Positions 50,576 to 61,755 of a stretch of 64,000 bases of DNA are shown one piece after another. The stretch spans positions 1 to 64,000 of the forward strand of contig JAAVFD010000014.1 in NCBI GenBank assembly GCA_014800945.1, given 5' to 3'. The DNA comes from Barnesiella sp. (GTDB taxonomy: Bacteria; Bacteroidota; Bacteroidia; Bacteroidales; Muribaculaceae). The notes beneath the pieces were generated by a model. That model was not told where the DNA came from. It made no database searches and worked only from the letters and a program-made list of their open reading frames with translations. Every line of letters begins with the position of its first letter. Within the stretch, counting starts at the first letter, position 1. A program made the position numbers and the translations under genes.

Positions 50576-51157
50576 ATGATTGAATATTTAAGAGGAGCTA
50601 TTGCCGAACTCACACCTACCTATGCCGTTATTGATTGCAATGGAGTAGGTTACCTGCTAAATATAAGTTTGAGTACTTACACTGCTTTACAGGCTGCTAA
50701 GGATGCCAAGCTGCTTGTGCACGAGGCTATCAGGGAGGATGCGTGGCAACTGTATGGTTTTGCAGAGGAAAGAGAACGCTCTTTATTCAGGTCGCTCATT
50801 GGTGTAAGCGGAGTAGGAGCCGGAACAGCAAGGGTTATTCTGTCATCTCTCGCACCCGCAGAACTTGAAAAGGCTATTATTGCAGGAGATCATGCAAAGT
50901 TAAAAAATGTCAAAGGAATAGGTGCGAAAACAGCACAAAGAATAATTGTTGACCTCCGTGATAAAATAAAGCCGGGTAGTGATGCGTTTATATCACAGCC
51001 CACTGTTTCAAGTGATGCATTTGAGGAAGCGCTTGCAGCTCTTGTTATGCTCGGATTCCCTAAGCCGGCAGCTCAGAAGGCATTGAAAAAGATTTTCGAT
51101 GCTGACCCGCTGGCTAAGGTTGAATCGGCAGTGAAACAGGCACTTGCAATGATGTGA
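50576..51157 (+). CDS. ruvA: Holliday junction branch migration protein RuvA
   Basis: MIEYLRGAIAELTPTYAVIDCNGVGYLLNIS; GVSGVGAGTARVILS; GIGAKTAQRIIVDL. Confidence 0.96.
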   Translation: MIEYLRGAIAELTPTYAVIDCNGVGYLLNISLSTYTALQAAKDAKLLVHEAIREDAWQLYGFAEERERSLFRSLIGVSGVGAGTARVILSSLAPAELEKAIIAGDHAKLKNVKGIGAKTAQRIIVDLRDKIKPGSDAFISQPTVSSDAFEEALAALVMLGFPKPAAQKALKKIFDADPLAKVESAVKQALAMM

Positions 51158-51188
51158 TTGTCACGTAACGGCAGTGAGCGCATAGAAA

Positions 51189-54100
51189 ATGCGCATTAAG
51201 TTTGATATATATCATATTTGTTCTGTTCTGGCGGTTTTTATCGCTTGCTTTTTTTCGTGCGCGTACGCGCACGCAAGCAACGATTCTATTCCCGTGCAGG
51301 TCAAGAGCACTGTTCCAACCGATTACCGGAATTTGGTTTCTAAACCTTATCCCTCAGATCTAAGAACACCGGAAAACATTAAGACTCAGGCGGAATATGA
51401 CGCTCAGACCGGTTTGTATGTCATCCGCACCACGGTTGGCGACATGGATATAGTCACTCCCTTTACCCTTACTCCGGCTCAATACCGTCTTTGGCAGAAC
51501 GATATTTCCATGAGGCAGCGTTGGCGGGAGCTTGACAAGCAGACCGCTGAGGGAAAAAACAAGGAGCCCTTCAATGTGCTTGATATGAATTTTGCCCTTG
51601 GGCCGCTTGAACGTATTTTTGGCCCCGGCGGGCTCAGGCTCCGCACTCAGGGGTCTGTTATGATAACAACAGGAATCAAGACCACAAAAACAGATAATCC
51701 GGCACTGTCTTTACAGAGCCGGAGAAAAACTTTTTTTGACTTTGACCAGAAAATTCAGGCGACAATAAACGCCAGTGTTGGAGACCGATTGAAGTTTGAC
51801 ATGACATACAATACCGATGCCACCTTTGACTTCGATTCCAAGAATCTGAAACTAAAGTATGACGGCACAGAAGATGATATTGTAAAAAGCATCGAAGCCG
51901 GTAATGTGAGTATGACTACCGGGTCGTCACTCATAAGAGGGAGTGCCGCGCTTTTCGGTTTGAAGAGCACTCTGCAGTTTGGAAAGCTGACTGCAACCGC
52001 TCTCGTTTCACAACAAAATTCCGAATCCCGTTCTGTAAGTACAAGCGGTGGAGTTCAGACCACTCCGTTTAAGGTCAATGCCGATGAGTACGATCAGAAC
52101 AGACACTATTTTCTGGCTCAATTCTTCCGCGACAATTACGACTCATTTGCATCTCGATTGCCTTTTGTTGCCGGTGGTGTGAAAATCACCAGAATAGAAG
52201 TTTGGGTGACTAATAAGAGCGGGCACTATAACCAGAGCAGAAACATTGTCGGTTTTATGGACCTCGGTGAAAACACACGGCTTGTTTCAGATTACTGGAC
52301 ACCGGATCGCTCATTTGACAATCCTTCCAACTCCTCAAACAATCTTCTAAATGTAATCAAGACAGATTACCCGGGGGCAAGAAATATCAATACTGTCACT
52401 CAGGCACTTGCTCCGTTGGCTTCATACGGCATTGAAGGAGGGAGGGATTTTGAAAAAGTAGAGAGCGCAAGGCTACTGTCTTCAAACGAATATACTCTAA
52501 ACTCAACTCTCGGTTATATATCACTGAAAAGTCAGCTGAACTCAGATGAGGTTCTCGGAGTTGCATTTGAATACACTTATAACGGACAAGTTTTTCAGGT
52601 TGGTGAATTTTCTTCCGACATTACTGAAACCGATCTTTCGCTCTATGTCAAGATGCTCAAGAGTACCACTCAGGATCCCAAACTGCCGATGTGGAGACTC
52701 ATGATGAAAAATGTATATTCGCTCGGTGCATATCAGGTGCAGAAGGATAATTTCAAACTATACATCAAATACCTTTCCGATACCACCGGTACCGAAATTA
52801 ACTTTCTACCGATTCCATCTGTCAGCGGCACACCACTTCTTCAGCTTGTCGGGCTTGACAGAATAGATTCCAATGAAGAATCCAATCCGGATGGATTTTT
52901 TGACTATATTGATGGTTACACAATCCTTCCATCGTCAGGCAAGGTGATATTTCCCGTTGCGGAGCCATTTGGCGAAGCGCTCAAAAGGCGAGTTAATGAC
53001 CCCGCCGTAGAGCCATTCCTGTATCAGGAGCTATATGATTCCACCCTGGTGGTTGCAAGACAGTTTGCTGATAAAAACAAGTTTATCATTACCGGTGAAT
53101 ATCGGGCAAGTGCCGGTTCACAGATAAGACTTGATGCTATGAATGTGCCCAGAGGCTCGGTAATAGTTACCGCAGGAGGTGTAACCCTTGTAGAAAACAG
53201 TGACTATACTGTGGATTACGCTATGGGAATAGTCACTATTACCAACCAGAGTATTATTGATTCAGGACAGAGTATCAATGTAACCCTTGAAAATCAGTCG
53301 CTTTACAGTACTCAGCGTAAAACCTTACTGGGACTTGACCTGAATTATAAGTTCAGCAAGGAGTTTAACCTTGGTGCAACAATCATGCACTATTCGGAAA
53401 AATCTCTTGTAGAGAAGGTCAATATAGGAAATGAGACAGTCAATAACACTATTTTCGGTCTCAATATGGCATATAATACTCAGCTTAACTGGATTAATAC
53501 ACTGTTGAATAAAATCCCGACAGTTGATGCCTCCGCACCGTCAAATCTCAGTATTGTCGGGGAGGTTGCAAAACTTATGCCGCATCAGCCAAAATCCGGG
53601 TCAAATTCCGGCAGCTCATATATTGATGATTTCGAAAGCTCACAGGTGGGTATAGACTTGAGGTCACCGTTTGCATGGTTCTTAAGTTCTACACCCTATG
53701 AAAATGGAGCAGGAGCTCTTTTTCCGGAAGCAGCGTTGAGCAATAATCCGGAGTATGGCATGAACAGAGCGCTTATAAACTGGTACTATATCGACAGGCT
53801 CTTTACACAGCGCAATTCATCTCTATGTCCGGGTTATCTCAGGAGTGACCTCAAGCAGCAGTCCAACCCATACGTCAGAGAAATCACATCACGAGAAATT
53901 TTCCCCGACCGCCAGCTCACCTATGGCGAGTCATCAACTATTCAGACACTAAACATCTCTTTTTATCCGGAAGAGCGAGGTCCCTATAATGTGGATGCCA
54001 CGAATATAGACAGTGAAGGAAAACTGTTGTATCCTGAAAAGAGATGGGGAGGAATAATGAGGCGACTTGATAATACGAACTTTGAGCAAAGCAATATAGA

Positions 54101-57100
54101 ATACGTTCAGTTCTGGCTCATGAATCCGTTTCTTGACCCGGAAAATCCCAACTATGAAGGGGGTGATCTTTATTTTAACTTCGGAGAAATAAGCGAGGAC
54201 ATTCTTAAAGATGGTATGAAATCCTACGAGAACGGAATTCCGGTGGATGGTAACGAAAGTTTCATGCAATCAACGAACTGGGGCCGTGTTTCATCACAAA
54301 ACTCTCTGACATACGCTTTTGATAATAATTCCTCTGCAAGAAACATTCAGGACGTGGGTCTTGACGGACTGCCGAATGAAAGTGAATTCTCGTTTCCCAC
54401 TTATGGGGAATATGTGGATGAACTTCGCCGACGTCTCCCGGCGGAAACAATATCAAAAATGGAAAATGACAAGTTTTCTCCCATGAATGACCCCGCCGGA
54501 GACAACTATCATTTTTACAGAGGATATGATTACGATGAGCAGCGACTCTCAATTCTTGAGCGTTACAAGCGTTACAATGGAGTGGAGGGTAACTCTCTCT
54601 CACCGGAGGACGCAGGAGAACCATTATATCAGTCATCGCGTAATTTGCCTGATGTAGAGGATATTAATCAGGATAATACCCTTAATGAGTACGAAAGATA
54701 TTTTCAGTACAGAGTGTCAATACGACCTGAAGACCTTGAAGTGGGGAAAAACTTCATCACCGACAAGCAGGTTTCAATGGTGAGTCTCCGTGACGGATCT
54801 GATGCCGAAGTGGAGTGGTACCAGTTCAAGATACCATTGAGTGAATATGAAAAGATTGTAGGTTCGATATCCGACTTTTCCACTGTCAGATTCATGCGAA
54901 TGTTCCTGACAGGCTTCAAGAAAACAACTCATTTGCGATTTGCTACTCTTGAACTTGTTAAAGGGGAGTGGCGCACATATGATTTCAGCCTGAACACCAG
55001 AGGTGATGCTCCGGCTGAAGGGCAGCTTGATGTATCGGTGGTGAATATCGAGGAAAATTCTTCGCGCACACCGGTCAACTATATACTGCCACCGGGAGTT
55101 AATAGAATTTCCGACCCTGCTCAAACTCAGATTGTTCAACTTAATGAGCAATCGCTATCGCTTGCCGTGAGCAATCTCGACGCAGGAGATGCAAGAGCGG
55201 TGTATCGAAACACGATGCAGGATTTGAGAAACTACAGCCGACTTCAGATGTGGGTTCACGCTGAGGCACCTATTAATGATTCGCATTCTCTCCGTTCAGG
55301 AGAACTGTCGTTGTTCGTGCGCCTTGGCAGCGATGTGAAAAACAATTACTATGAGTACTCCATTCCTCTAACGCTTACACCTCCGGGTAGATATTCAGAT
55401 ACAAGAGCCGACAGAGAAATAGTCTGGCAGCTTTCTAATAGACTTAATCTGCTGCTTGATAATCTTGTAGCGGTAAAAGAGGCAAGAAACAGGCTCAGAC
55501 AGGAGCATAATTCCGGTGTGGGTTACACAACTCTATATAGTGAGCGCGATCCCGACAACGAGCAAAACCTGATTTCAGTACTCGGCAATCCGTCACTCAG
55601 CGATGTGAGGGTTATGCTCATAGGTGTAAGAAACAATTCTTCCACAACCAAAGCGGGAACAGTATGGGTCAATGAACTCAAGGTTACTGACTTTGAGAGT
55701 TCCGGCGGATGGGCTGCTAAAGTAAACGCAAACCTCGGGCTGAGTGACATAGCTACCTTGAATTTCGGCACTCATATCGAAACGGCTGGATTCGGAGGAG
55801 TGGATCAGAATCTGAACTCACGCCGTATGGACGATTTCACTCAGATAAATTTCGCGGTGCAGGGTGATATCGGTCGTTTCGCACCATCCTCTGTTAAGCT
55901 AAAGGCTCCGGTTTATTATTCTGTAATGAAAGAGCGCACCAAGCCAAAATATAATCCGCTGGACAAAGATGTGCTGCTCAAGGATGCACTTGAAGATGCC
56001 GGTTCGGCAAGAGCACGTGACTCAATAGAATCCTACGCGATACAGCGCTCAACAGTTACAAGCTTCAGTGTAACCGGTCTGACCTTTGATGTTAAGAGCA
56101 AGACACCTAAGCCATGGGATCCGGGTAACTTTACTGTTAATTTCTCATTCAACAAACAGTCGAAGAGTGATCCGACTACCGAATATGAAAATGCAAATGA
56201 CTATCGTGGCAGTTTCCGCTATTCTTATTCACCCCGTGTCAAGGGACTCAAACCGTTTTCCAAAATCCGCTCAACCTCAAACAATGTGAAATTCTTTAAG
56301 GAATGGGAACTAAACTGGCTGCCTAACTCAATCTCTTTCCTTACCACAATGTCACGTTACTATTATGAGCAGCAGACACGCAGCGAAATAGACAATGGGT
56401 TTACATTGCCGGTTCAGGTGAGTAAAAACTTTTTGTGGGACAGACAGTTGAATCTTTCATGGGCTATAACTAAAAATATCAACCTTAACTTCACATCAAA
56501 TACTTCGGCGAGAATTGATGAACCGATAGGAGCTGTCAATAGAAAACTATTTCCTGATAAGTATAAGGAGTGGAAGGACACAGTCATGCAGTCGATTCTG
56601 CGCCTCGGCACTCCATGGGGGTATAATCAGACATTCTCGGCATCATATAAAGCACCGTTTAACAGAATACCTGTAATTGATTTTATAAACGGAGCCGTTA
56701 ACTATAACTCATCTTACCGTTGGGCAAGGGGAGCCACAGTTGATGGTGTGAATATGGGTAATTCAATAGCTAACCAAGGTGCATGGAGCGCTGACGGTAC
56801 CATTAGTTTTGAATCATTATATAATAAGATACCATGGTTTAAGAAGGTTGAGCAGCGGTTTTCCTCCGCTCCTATGCGACCGGGTGGCAGAAACACGACT
56901 GAAAAGACACGAAGATTTATAAGGTCATATCCCCTTAGTGAGGATACAACGGTTACAGTTACTCATAATATGAAAACAAAAAATGTAAATGTAACTGTAA
57001 CAGATGCAAACACCGGCAGGAAAATGAGCGTAAAAACCAGAGTTATTGATGAAAATAACGTGGAACTGCTTACCAGGGGCAAAACAAATGTGAATGTAAC

Positions 57101-58568
57101 AGTAACGGAAATCAAAAAAGTGCATAATGGTTTCTGGAGTGAGCTGGCACAGTACGCTACAAGATTCATAATGTCACCCCGCAATGCCTCGGTAAAATGG
57201 AGAACTACAAAATCGCTGAGTCTGCCACTTTTCCGTCCGGATATAGGAAACGCATTCGGTCAGACTCGGGACTATGGACCAATGTCTCCAGGGCTGGATT
57301 TTGCCTTCGGTTTTACCGGAGAGAACTATATTGAGCGAGCTAAAGAGCGCGGATGGCTGATACTTGACGACGGACAGACCTCGCCTGCGATATTCTCCCG
57401 TACCAATGAAATTACTTTTGAACTTAGTCTTGAACCCATCAAGGGGTTGAGAATCAGTCTTACAACCAACCGAACAGACAACCGAAGCAATTCAGTACAG
57501 TTCATGTATAATAATATGCCCACTTCTCTGAGCGGCAGCTATACTAAGACCCATTGCGCCATCTTGACCTCGCTGCGCTCCGGAAAGGCGGAAAACGGAT
57601 ATGCAAATGAAGCATTTACCAATTTTATAAATGCAATTCCTGTAATAGCCGAGAGGGTAAACGCTCAGTATATCGGTACACATTATCCGGAATCAGGTTT
57701 TATGAGCGGACACACTCTTGCCGGTCAGCCTTACAGTAGCGAGGTTTGTGCTCCGAGCGCGACCGGCAGCGATGTTCTTATTCCCGCATTTCTGGCAGCA
57801 TATACCGGAACTTCACCAAGCAAGCAATACCTCAATCCATTCCCGTCGCTTGCCCATGCGCTTCCCAACTGGAGAATAAGCTATGACGGTATCGGTAGAA
57901 TAGCTGCGCTGCAGAATATATTCAAGACAATAGTTTTGAATCACTCCTACCAATGTACTTATTCAGTGGGCTCGTATAGTTCTTATCTTAACTGGATTGG
58001 TGTAAACGGCGAAAATATCGGTTTTACCCTCAATGAACTTACCGGTCAACCGATGCCGTCATCTCCATATAACATTTCATCAGTAACCATAACCGAGCGT
58101 TTTGCTCCGCTAATAGGAGTGTCCGGAACTCTTAAAAATGATTTGACACTTAATGCAGAGTGGAGAAACAGCCGCACTCTTACTCTTAACACTTCTGCCG
58201 GTCAGGTAGTGGAATCCACCACCACCGGAATTACAGCCGGAGTAGGGTATAAAATAGTGGGCTTCAACTCGGTACTTAAAATCAAAGGTTCTCAGCAAGG
58301 TATTAGCAATGACCTCACTATCAACGGCGATTTCTCCTACCAGCTGAACCAGGCTTTGATAAGACGTATAGAAACTGCATATACCCAAGCTACATCAGGA
58401 ACCCGCACTATAGGCATAAATCTTACGGCAAACTACATTATGTCACGACGCCTTACAGTGGGTATGTTCTTCGAGCACAGAATCAATACTCCGATTGTAA
58501 GCTCAAACGCTTATCCGGTAACCGATACATCCTATGGTTTGAGCTTCAATCTCAATCTGGCAAGATAA
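51189..58568 (+). CDS. sprA: Cell surface protein SprA (T9SS translocon)
   Basis: 2459 aa; GSVMITTGIKTTKTDNPALSLQSRRKTFFDFDQKIQ; ESSQVGIDLRSPFAWFLSSTP; many beta-strands. Confidence 0.93.
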   Translation: MRIKFDIYHICSVLAVFIACFFSCAYAHASNDSIPVQVKSTVPTDYRNLVSKPYPSDLRTPENIKTQAEYDAQTGLYVIRTTVGDMDIVTPFTLTPAQYRLWQNDISMRQRWRELDKQTAEGKNKEPFNVLDMNFALGPLERIFGPGGLRLRTQGSVMITTGIKTTKTDNPALSLQSRRKTFFDFDQKIQATINASVGDRLKFDMTYNTDATFDFDSKNLKLKYDGTEDDIVKSIEAGNVSMTTGSSLIRGSAALFGLKSTLQFGKLTATALVSQQNSESRSVSTSGGVQTTPFKVNADEYDQNRHYFLAQFFRDNYDSFASRLPFVAGGVKITRIEVWVTNKSGHYNQSRNIVGFMDLGENTRLVSDYWTPDRSFDNPSNSSNNLLNVIKTDYPGARNINTVTQALAPLASYGIEGGRDFEKVESARLLSSNEYTLNSTLGYISLKSQLNSDEVLGVAFEYTYNGQVFQVGEFSSDITETDLSLYVKMLKSTTQDPKLPMWRLMMKNVYSLGAYQVQKDNFKLYIKYLSDTTGTEINFLPIPSVSGTPLLQLVGLDRIDSNEESNPDGFFDYIDGYTILPSSGKVIFPVAEPFGEALKRRVNDPAVEPFLYQELYDSTLVVARQFADKNKFIITGEYRASAGSQIRLDAMNVPRGSVIVTAGGVTLVENSDYTVDYAMGIVTITNQSIIDSGQSINVTLENQSLYSTQRKTLLGLDLNYKFSKEFNLGATIMHYSEKSLVEKVNIGNETVNNTIFGLNMAYNTQLNWINTLLNKIPTVDASAPSNLSIVGEVAKLMPHQPKSGSNSGSSYIDDFESSQVGIDLRSPFAWFLSSTPYENGAGALFPEAALSNNPEYGMNRALINWYYIDRLFTQRNSSLCPGYLRSDLKQQSNPYVREITSREIFPDRQLTYGESSTIQTLNISFYPEERGPYNVDATNIDSEGKLLYPEKRWGGIMRRLDNTNFEQSNIEYVQFWLMNPFLDPENPNYEGGDLYFNFGEISEDILKDGMKSYENGIPVDGNESFMQSTNWGRVSSQNSLTYAFDNNSSARNIQDVGLDGLPNESEFSFPTYGEYVDELRRRLPAETISKMENDKFSPMNDPAGDNYHFYRGYDYDEQRLSILERYKRYNGVEGNSLSPEDAGEPLYQSSRNLPDVEDINQDNTLNEYERYFQYRVSIRPEDLEVGKNFITDKQVSMVSLRDGSDAEVEWYQFKIPLSEYEKIVGSISDFSTVRFMRMFLTGFKKTTHLRFATLELVKGEWRTYDFSLNTRGDAPAEGQLDVSVVNIEENSSRTPVNYILPPGVNRISDPAQTQIVQLNEQSLSLAVSNLDAGDARAVYRNTMQDLRNYSRLQMWVHAEAPINDSHSLRSGELSLFVRLGSDVKNNYYEYSIPLTLTPPGRYSDTRADREIVWQLSNRLNLLLDNLVAVKEARNRLRQEHNSGVGYTTLYSERDPDNEQNLISVLGNPSLSDVRVMLIGVRNNSSTTKAGTVWVNELKVTDFESSGGWAAKVNANLGLSDIATLNFGTHIETAGFGGVDQNLNSRRMDDFTQINFAVQGDIGRFAPSSVKLKAPVYYSVMKERTKPKYNPLDKDVLLKDALEDAGSARARDSIESYAIQRSTVTSFSVTGLTFDVKSKTPKPWDPGNFTVNFSFNKQSKSDPTTEYENANDYRGSFRYSYSPRVKGLKPFSKIRSTSNNVKFFKEWELNWLPNSISFLTTMSRYYYEQQTRSEIDNGFTLPVQVSKNFLWDRQLNLSWAITKNINLNFTSNTSARIDEPIGAVNRKLFPDKYKEWKDTVMQSILRLGTPWGYNQTFSASYKAPFNRIPVIDFINGAVNYNSSYRWARGATVDGVNMGNSIANQGAWSADGTISFESLYNKIPWFKKVEQRFSSAPMRPGGRNTTEKTRRFIRSYPLSEDTTVTVTHNMKTKNVNVTVTDANTGRKMSVKTRVIDENNVELLTRGKTNVNVTVTEIKKVHNGFWSELAQYATRFIMSPRNASVKWRTTKSLSLPLFRPDIGNAFGQTRDYGPMSPGLDFAFGFTGENYIERAKERGWLILDDGQTSPAIFSRTNEITFELSLEPIKGLRISLTTNRTDNRSNSVQFMYNNMPTSLSGSYTKTHCAILTSLRSGKAENGYANEAFTNFINAIPVIAERVNAQYIGTHYPESGFMSGHTLAGQPYSSEVCAPSATGSDVLIPAFLAAYTGTSPSKQYLNPFPSLAHALPNWRISYDGIGRIAALQNIFKTIVLNHSYQCTYSVGSYSSYLNWIGVNGENIGFTLNELTGQPMPSSPYNISSVTITERFAPLIGVSGTLKNDLTLNAEWRNSRTLTLNTSAGQVVESTTTGITAGVGYKIVGFNSVLKIKGSQQGISNDLTINGDFSYQLNQALIRRIETAYTQATSGTRTIGINLTANYIMSRRLTVGMFFEHRINTPIVSSNAYPVTDTSYGLSFNLNLAR

Positions 58569-61500
58569 TCACACCGTTTCTGAGTCGCTGCTTTTGTTTG
58601 CAGGTGTTGATGCTACCGGGGTTGAGGGTTTGAAAAATTTAGCGAGATGTTTTTCCTGGAACTTCTGGAGCAATTCCCAGAAATTAGGAACGAATAGTGT
58701 ACCCACAATGGCATTGATAAACATTCCGAATACCACCGCAGTACCTAATGAAATGCGGCTTTCAGCTCCGGCTCCGGTTGCAAACAGCATCGGCATCACT
58801 CCGAAAACAAAGGCAAGTGCAGTCATCATAATGGGGCGGAAACGAATTTTGCCGGCATTCAGTGCCGACTGGCGGATATCCATGCCACTCTTGCGGAAAT
58901 CTACTGCGTACTCAACAATAAGAATCGCGTTCTTGGCAGAGAGCCCGAGTAGCAGAATAATACCAATCTGTGTGTATATGCTTATACTCTGCGACATGAA
59001 CAAACATCCTATAATGGTGCCGAGAATAGCTGTAGGCATAGATATGATTACCGCTATAGGGTCGGTTATGCTCTCATATTGAGCGGCAAGCACAAGCAGA
59101 GTTATTATAACAGCAAAGAGCATCACCATAGTAATGGTAGTACCCGCCTGAGTCTCCTGGTATGCTTCACCGGTCCAAGCGTATGAGTAGTTGGAGCCAA
59201 GAGTTTTAGACACTATTTCCTCCATAGCCTTAATGCCTTCGGCTGAACTTGTACCTTTTGCAGCATTTGCAGTAATGGCTGCGGTCTGATACATATTGTA
59301 TCGGCTCACAGTAGGTTCACCGAACACCTGATTGATGGTGGTGAATGCAGAGAATGGTACCATCTCACCTTCAGAGTTTCTTACACTGAGCTGACGGATA
59401 TCCTCAATATTTGCCCTTGCCGCGGCATCAGCGCCGATAGTTACCTGATACACTCTGTCAAATTCAACGAAGTCGTTTACATAACTTGTACCCATATATG
59501 CTGAAAGTGCAGAGTAAACATCTTCAAGAAGCAGACCGTGTATTTTGACTTTGTCACGGTCGATGCTCAGGTTGTACTGAGGCACAACACCTTCGTATGT
59601 CGATGTGATGCTTGCTATACGCGGATCTTTGGCTGCTTCTTCCTTGACTGCTGAAATAGCTGATAGCATTTCGCTTGCTCCGAGGGAGTTGATGTCGAGG
59701 AGTTGCATTTCAAGTCCGGAACTCATACCAAGCCCCGGAATAGCCGGTGGATTAACGGCAAAGGCTATGGGTTCCTGATAATGAGACGCTATTTCCTGAA
59801 ATTTTTCCATTAGAGCGTTTACTCCCTGGGATTTCTTTTTGCGGTCTTTCCAGGGTTCCAGCACAACGAACATACTGCCGAAATTTGAAGATGAACCTCC
59901 GCCAAGCATAGACATTCCGGAAATGGATATGACATCCTTGACTTCCGGCAGTTCCTTCAGTTCGGTACTGATGGAATTCATAATCTTGTCCGTGCGGTCA
60001 AGCGATGCACCGGTGGGCAACTGTACGGAAGCGATATAGTAGCCCATATCCTCCGAGGGGATATAGCTTGTGGGCCATTTGATAAATCCCCAGAACGCAA
60101 TCACTGTTATTGCCACATATATACCGATAGCAACAATCGGCTTTTTGAGAAATTTACCTACAATGCGCATATATAACGCGAGAGTTGCGGCAAAACCTTT
60201 TTCAAAGTATTTGTAAACAAAGAATTTTGACGGTTTTGTGGGACGGAGAAACAGCGCACACATAGCCGGTGTGAATGTGAGAGCATTGAAACCGGAGAAT
60301 GCTGTGGAGACAGCGATGGTAAGAGCGAACTGTTTGTAAAGTTCTCCGGTAATACCGGACACAAAAGCTGTAGGGATGAACACTGATAAAAGAACCAGAA
60401 CCTCACCGATAACAGGACCCTGCAGCTCGGTCATGGCTTTTTCAGCTGCCTGCCGAGGCGTGAGTTTTCCTTCGTCAAGTATTCGGGAACAGTCTTCCAC
60501 CACCACTATCGCGTCATCCACCACAATGGCTATAGCAAGTACCAGTCCGAAAAGGGTAAGAGTGTTGAGTGAGAATCCCATAAGTTTCATCACGGCGAAA
60601 GTGGCTATGAGTGACACCGGAATGGTGAGCATTGGAATTATCACCGCACGCCAGTTTTGGAGGAACAGAAGAATGACGAGCATTACAAGCAGGGATGTTT
60701 CCACAAAAGTGACAAGGAGTTCCTCTATAGATGCGTCAACGAAATCGGATGAGTTGAGCACCACACGGTAGTGTATGCCCTCCGGCATATATTTCTGGAG
60801 ATTGTCAAGTTCTGCAAGCACTTTGTTTGTTACTTCCAGGGCATTAGCTCCCGGGAGCTGATATATTCCCATCAAAGCCGCCTCACTGGAGTTGACCCTT
60901 GAAATCTGAGCATAGTCATCGCTTCCGAGATCCACTGTTGCAACATCTTTGAGACGGAGCATACTTCCATCTGCATCGGCACGGAGAATGATGTTTTCAA
61001 ACTGATCGGGTGTCTGAAGTCTCCCTTTGCTGGTGAGGGTATATTGGAACTGGTTGTCAGACGATGTGGGCGCTGCGCCGACAGAACCGGCGGAAACTTC
61101 GATGTTTTGTGACTCAATCATGGACATCACATCAGAGGGGGTAAGGTCTCTGACCTGCATTTTCTGCGGGTCGAGCCATATCCTCATGCTGTACTCTCCG
61201 GCTCCGAAAGCTCCAACTCCGCCAACGCCATCCACTCTTGAAATAGCATCAACGAGATGAAGTTTGGCATAGTTGGTAAGATATAAGGCATCATAACGCT
61301 GCGGGTCATCTGTTTCGAGAGCCACAAAAAGAATGATGTTGCTGCTCTGAGATGTCACGCTGACGCCCTGCTGCTTCACCGCTTCCGGTAGAGTTGCCTC
61401 AGCCATTGATATACGGTTTTGAATCTTCACCGCCGCCATGTCAACATCGATGCCGTTATCAAATGTGACTGTCAGGCTATAACTGCCGTCACTCCCGGAA

Positions 61501-61745
61501 GTGGAACTCATATACATCATTCCATCCACACCGTTTATCTGTTCCTCAAGGGGCACTCCAACGGTTTCGGCAACAGTTTTGGCATCTGCACCCGGATAGG
61601 AAGCTGACACGTTAACTGTTGGGGGAGTGATGTTAGGATATTGAGAAATGGGGAGAGATTTAACAGTAAGAAGCCCTGCAAGCACCATAATAATGGCGAT
61701 TACAATCGAAAATATAGGGCGGTCAATGAAGAATCGTGAAAACAT
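58569..61745 (-). CDS. HAE1-family efflux RND transporter permease
   Basis: MFSRFFIDRPIFSIVIAIIMVLAGLLTVKSLPISQYPNITPPTV; 1058 aa with RND TM motifs. Confidence 0.97.
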   Translation of the reverse strand: MFSRFFIDRPIFSIVIAIIMVLAGLLTVKSLPISQYPNITPPTVNVSASYPGADAKTVAETVGVPLEEQINGVDGMMYMSSTSGSDGSYSLTVTFDNGIDVDMAAVKIQNRISMAEATLPEAVKQQGVSVTSQSSNIILFVALETDDPQRYDALYLTNYAKLHLVDAISRVDGVGGVGAFGAGEYSMRIWLDPQKMQVRDLTPSDVMSMIESQNIEVSAGSVGAAPTSSDNQFQYTLTSKGRLQTPDQFENIILRADADGSMLRLKDVATVDLGSDDYAQISRVNSSEAALMGIYQLPGANALEVTNKVLAELDNLQKYMPEGIHYRVVLNSSDFVDASIEELLVTFVETSLLVMLVILLFLQNWRAVIIPMLTIPVSLIATFAVMKLMGFSLNTLTLFGLVLAIAIVVDDAIVVVEDCSRILDEGKLTPRQAAEKAMTELQGPVIGEVLVLLSVFIPTAFVSGITGELYKQFALTIAVSTAFSGFNALTFTPAMCALFLRPTKPSKFFVYKYFEKGFAATLALYMRIVGKFLKKPIVAIGIYVAITVIAFWGFIKWPTSYIPSEDMGYYIASVQLPTGASLDRTDKIMNSISTELKELPEVKDVISISGMSMLGGGSSSNFGSMFVVLEPWKDRKKKSQGVNALMEKFQEIASHYQEPIAFAVNPPAIPGLGMSSGLEMQLLDINSLGASEMLSAISAVKEEAAKDPRIASITSTYEGVVPQYNLSIDRDKVKIHGLLLEDVYSALSAYMGTSYVNDFVEFDRVYQVTIGADAAARANIEDIRQLSVRNSEGEMVPFSAFTTINQVFGEPTVSRYNMYQTAAITANAAKGTSSAEGIKAMEEIVSKTLGSNYSYAWTGEAYQETQAGTTITMVMLFAVIITLLVLAAQYESITDPIAVIISMPTAILGTIIGCLFMSQSISIYTQIGIILLLGLSAKNAILIVEYAVDFRKSGMDIRQSALNAGKIRFRPIMMTALAFVFGVMPMLFATGAGAESRISLGTAVVFGMFINAIVGTLFVPNFWELLQKFQEKHLAKFFKPSTPVASTPANKSSDSETV

Positions 61746-61755
61746 GAGCAGGAAT

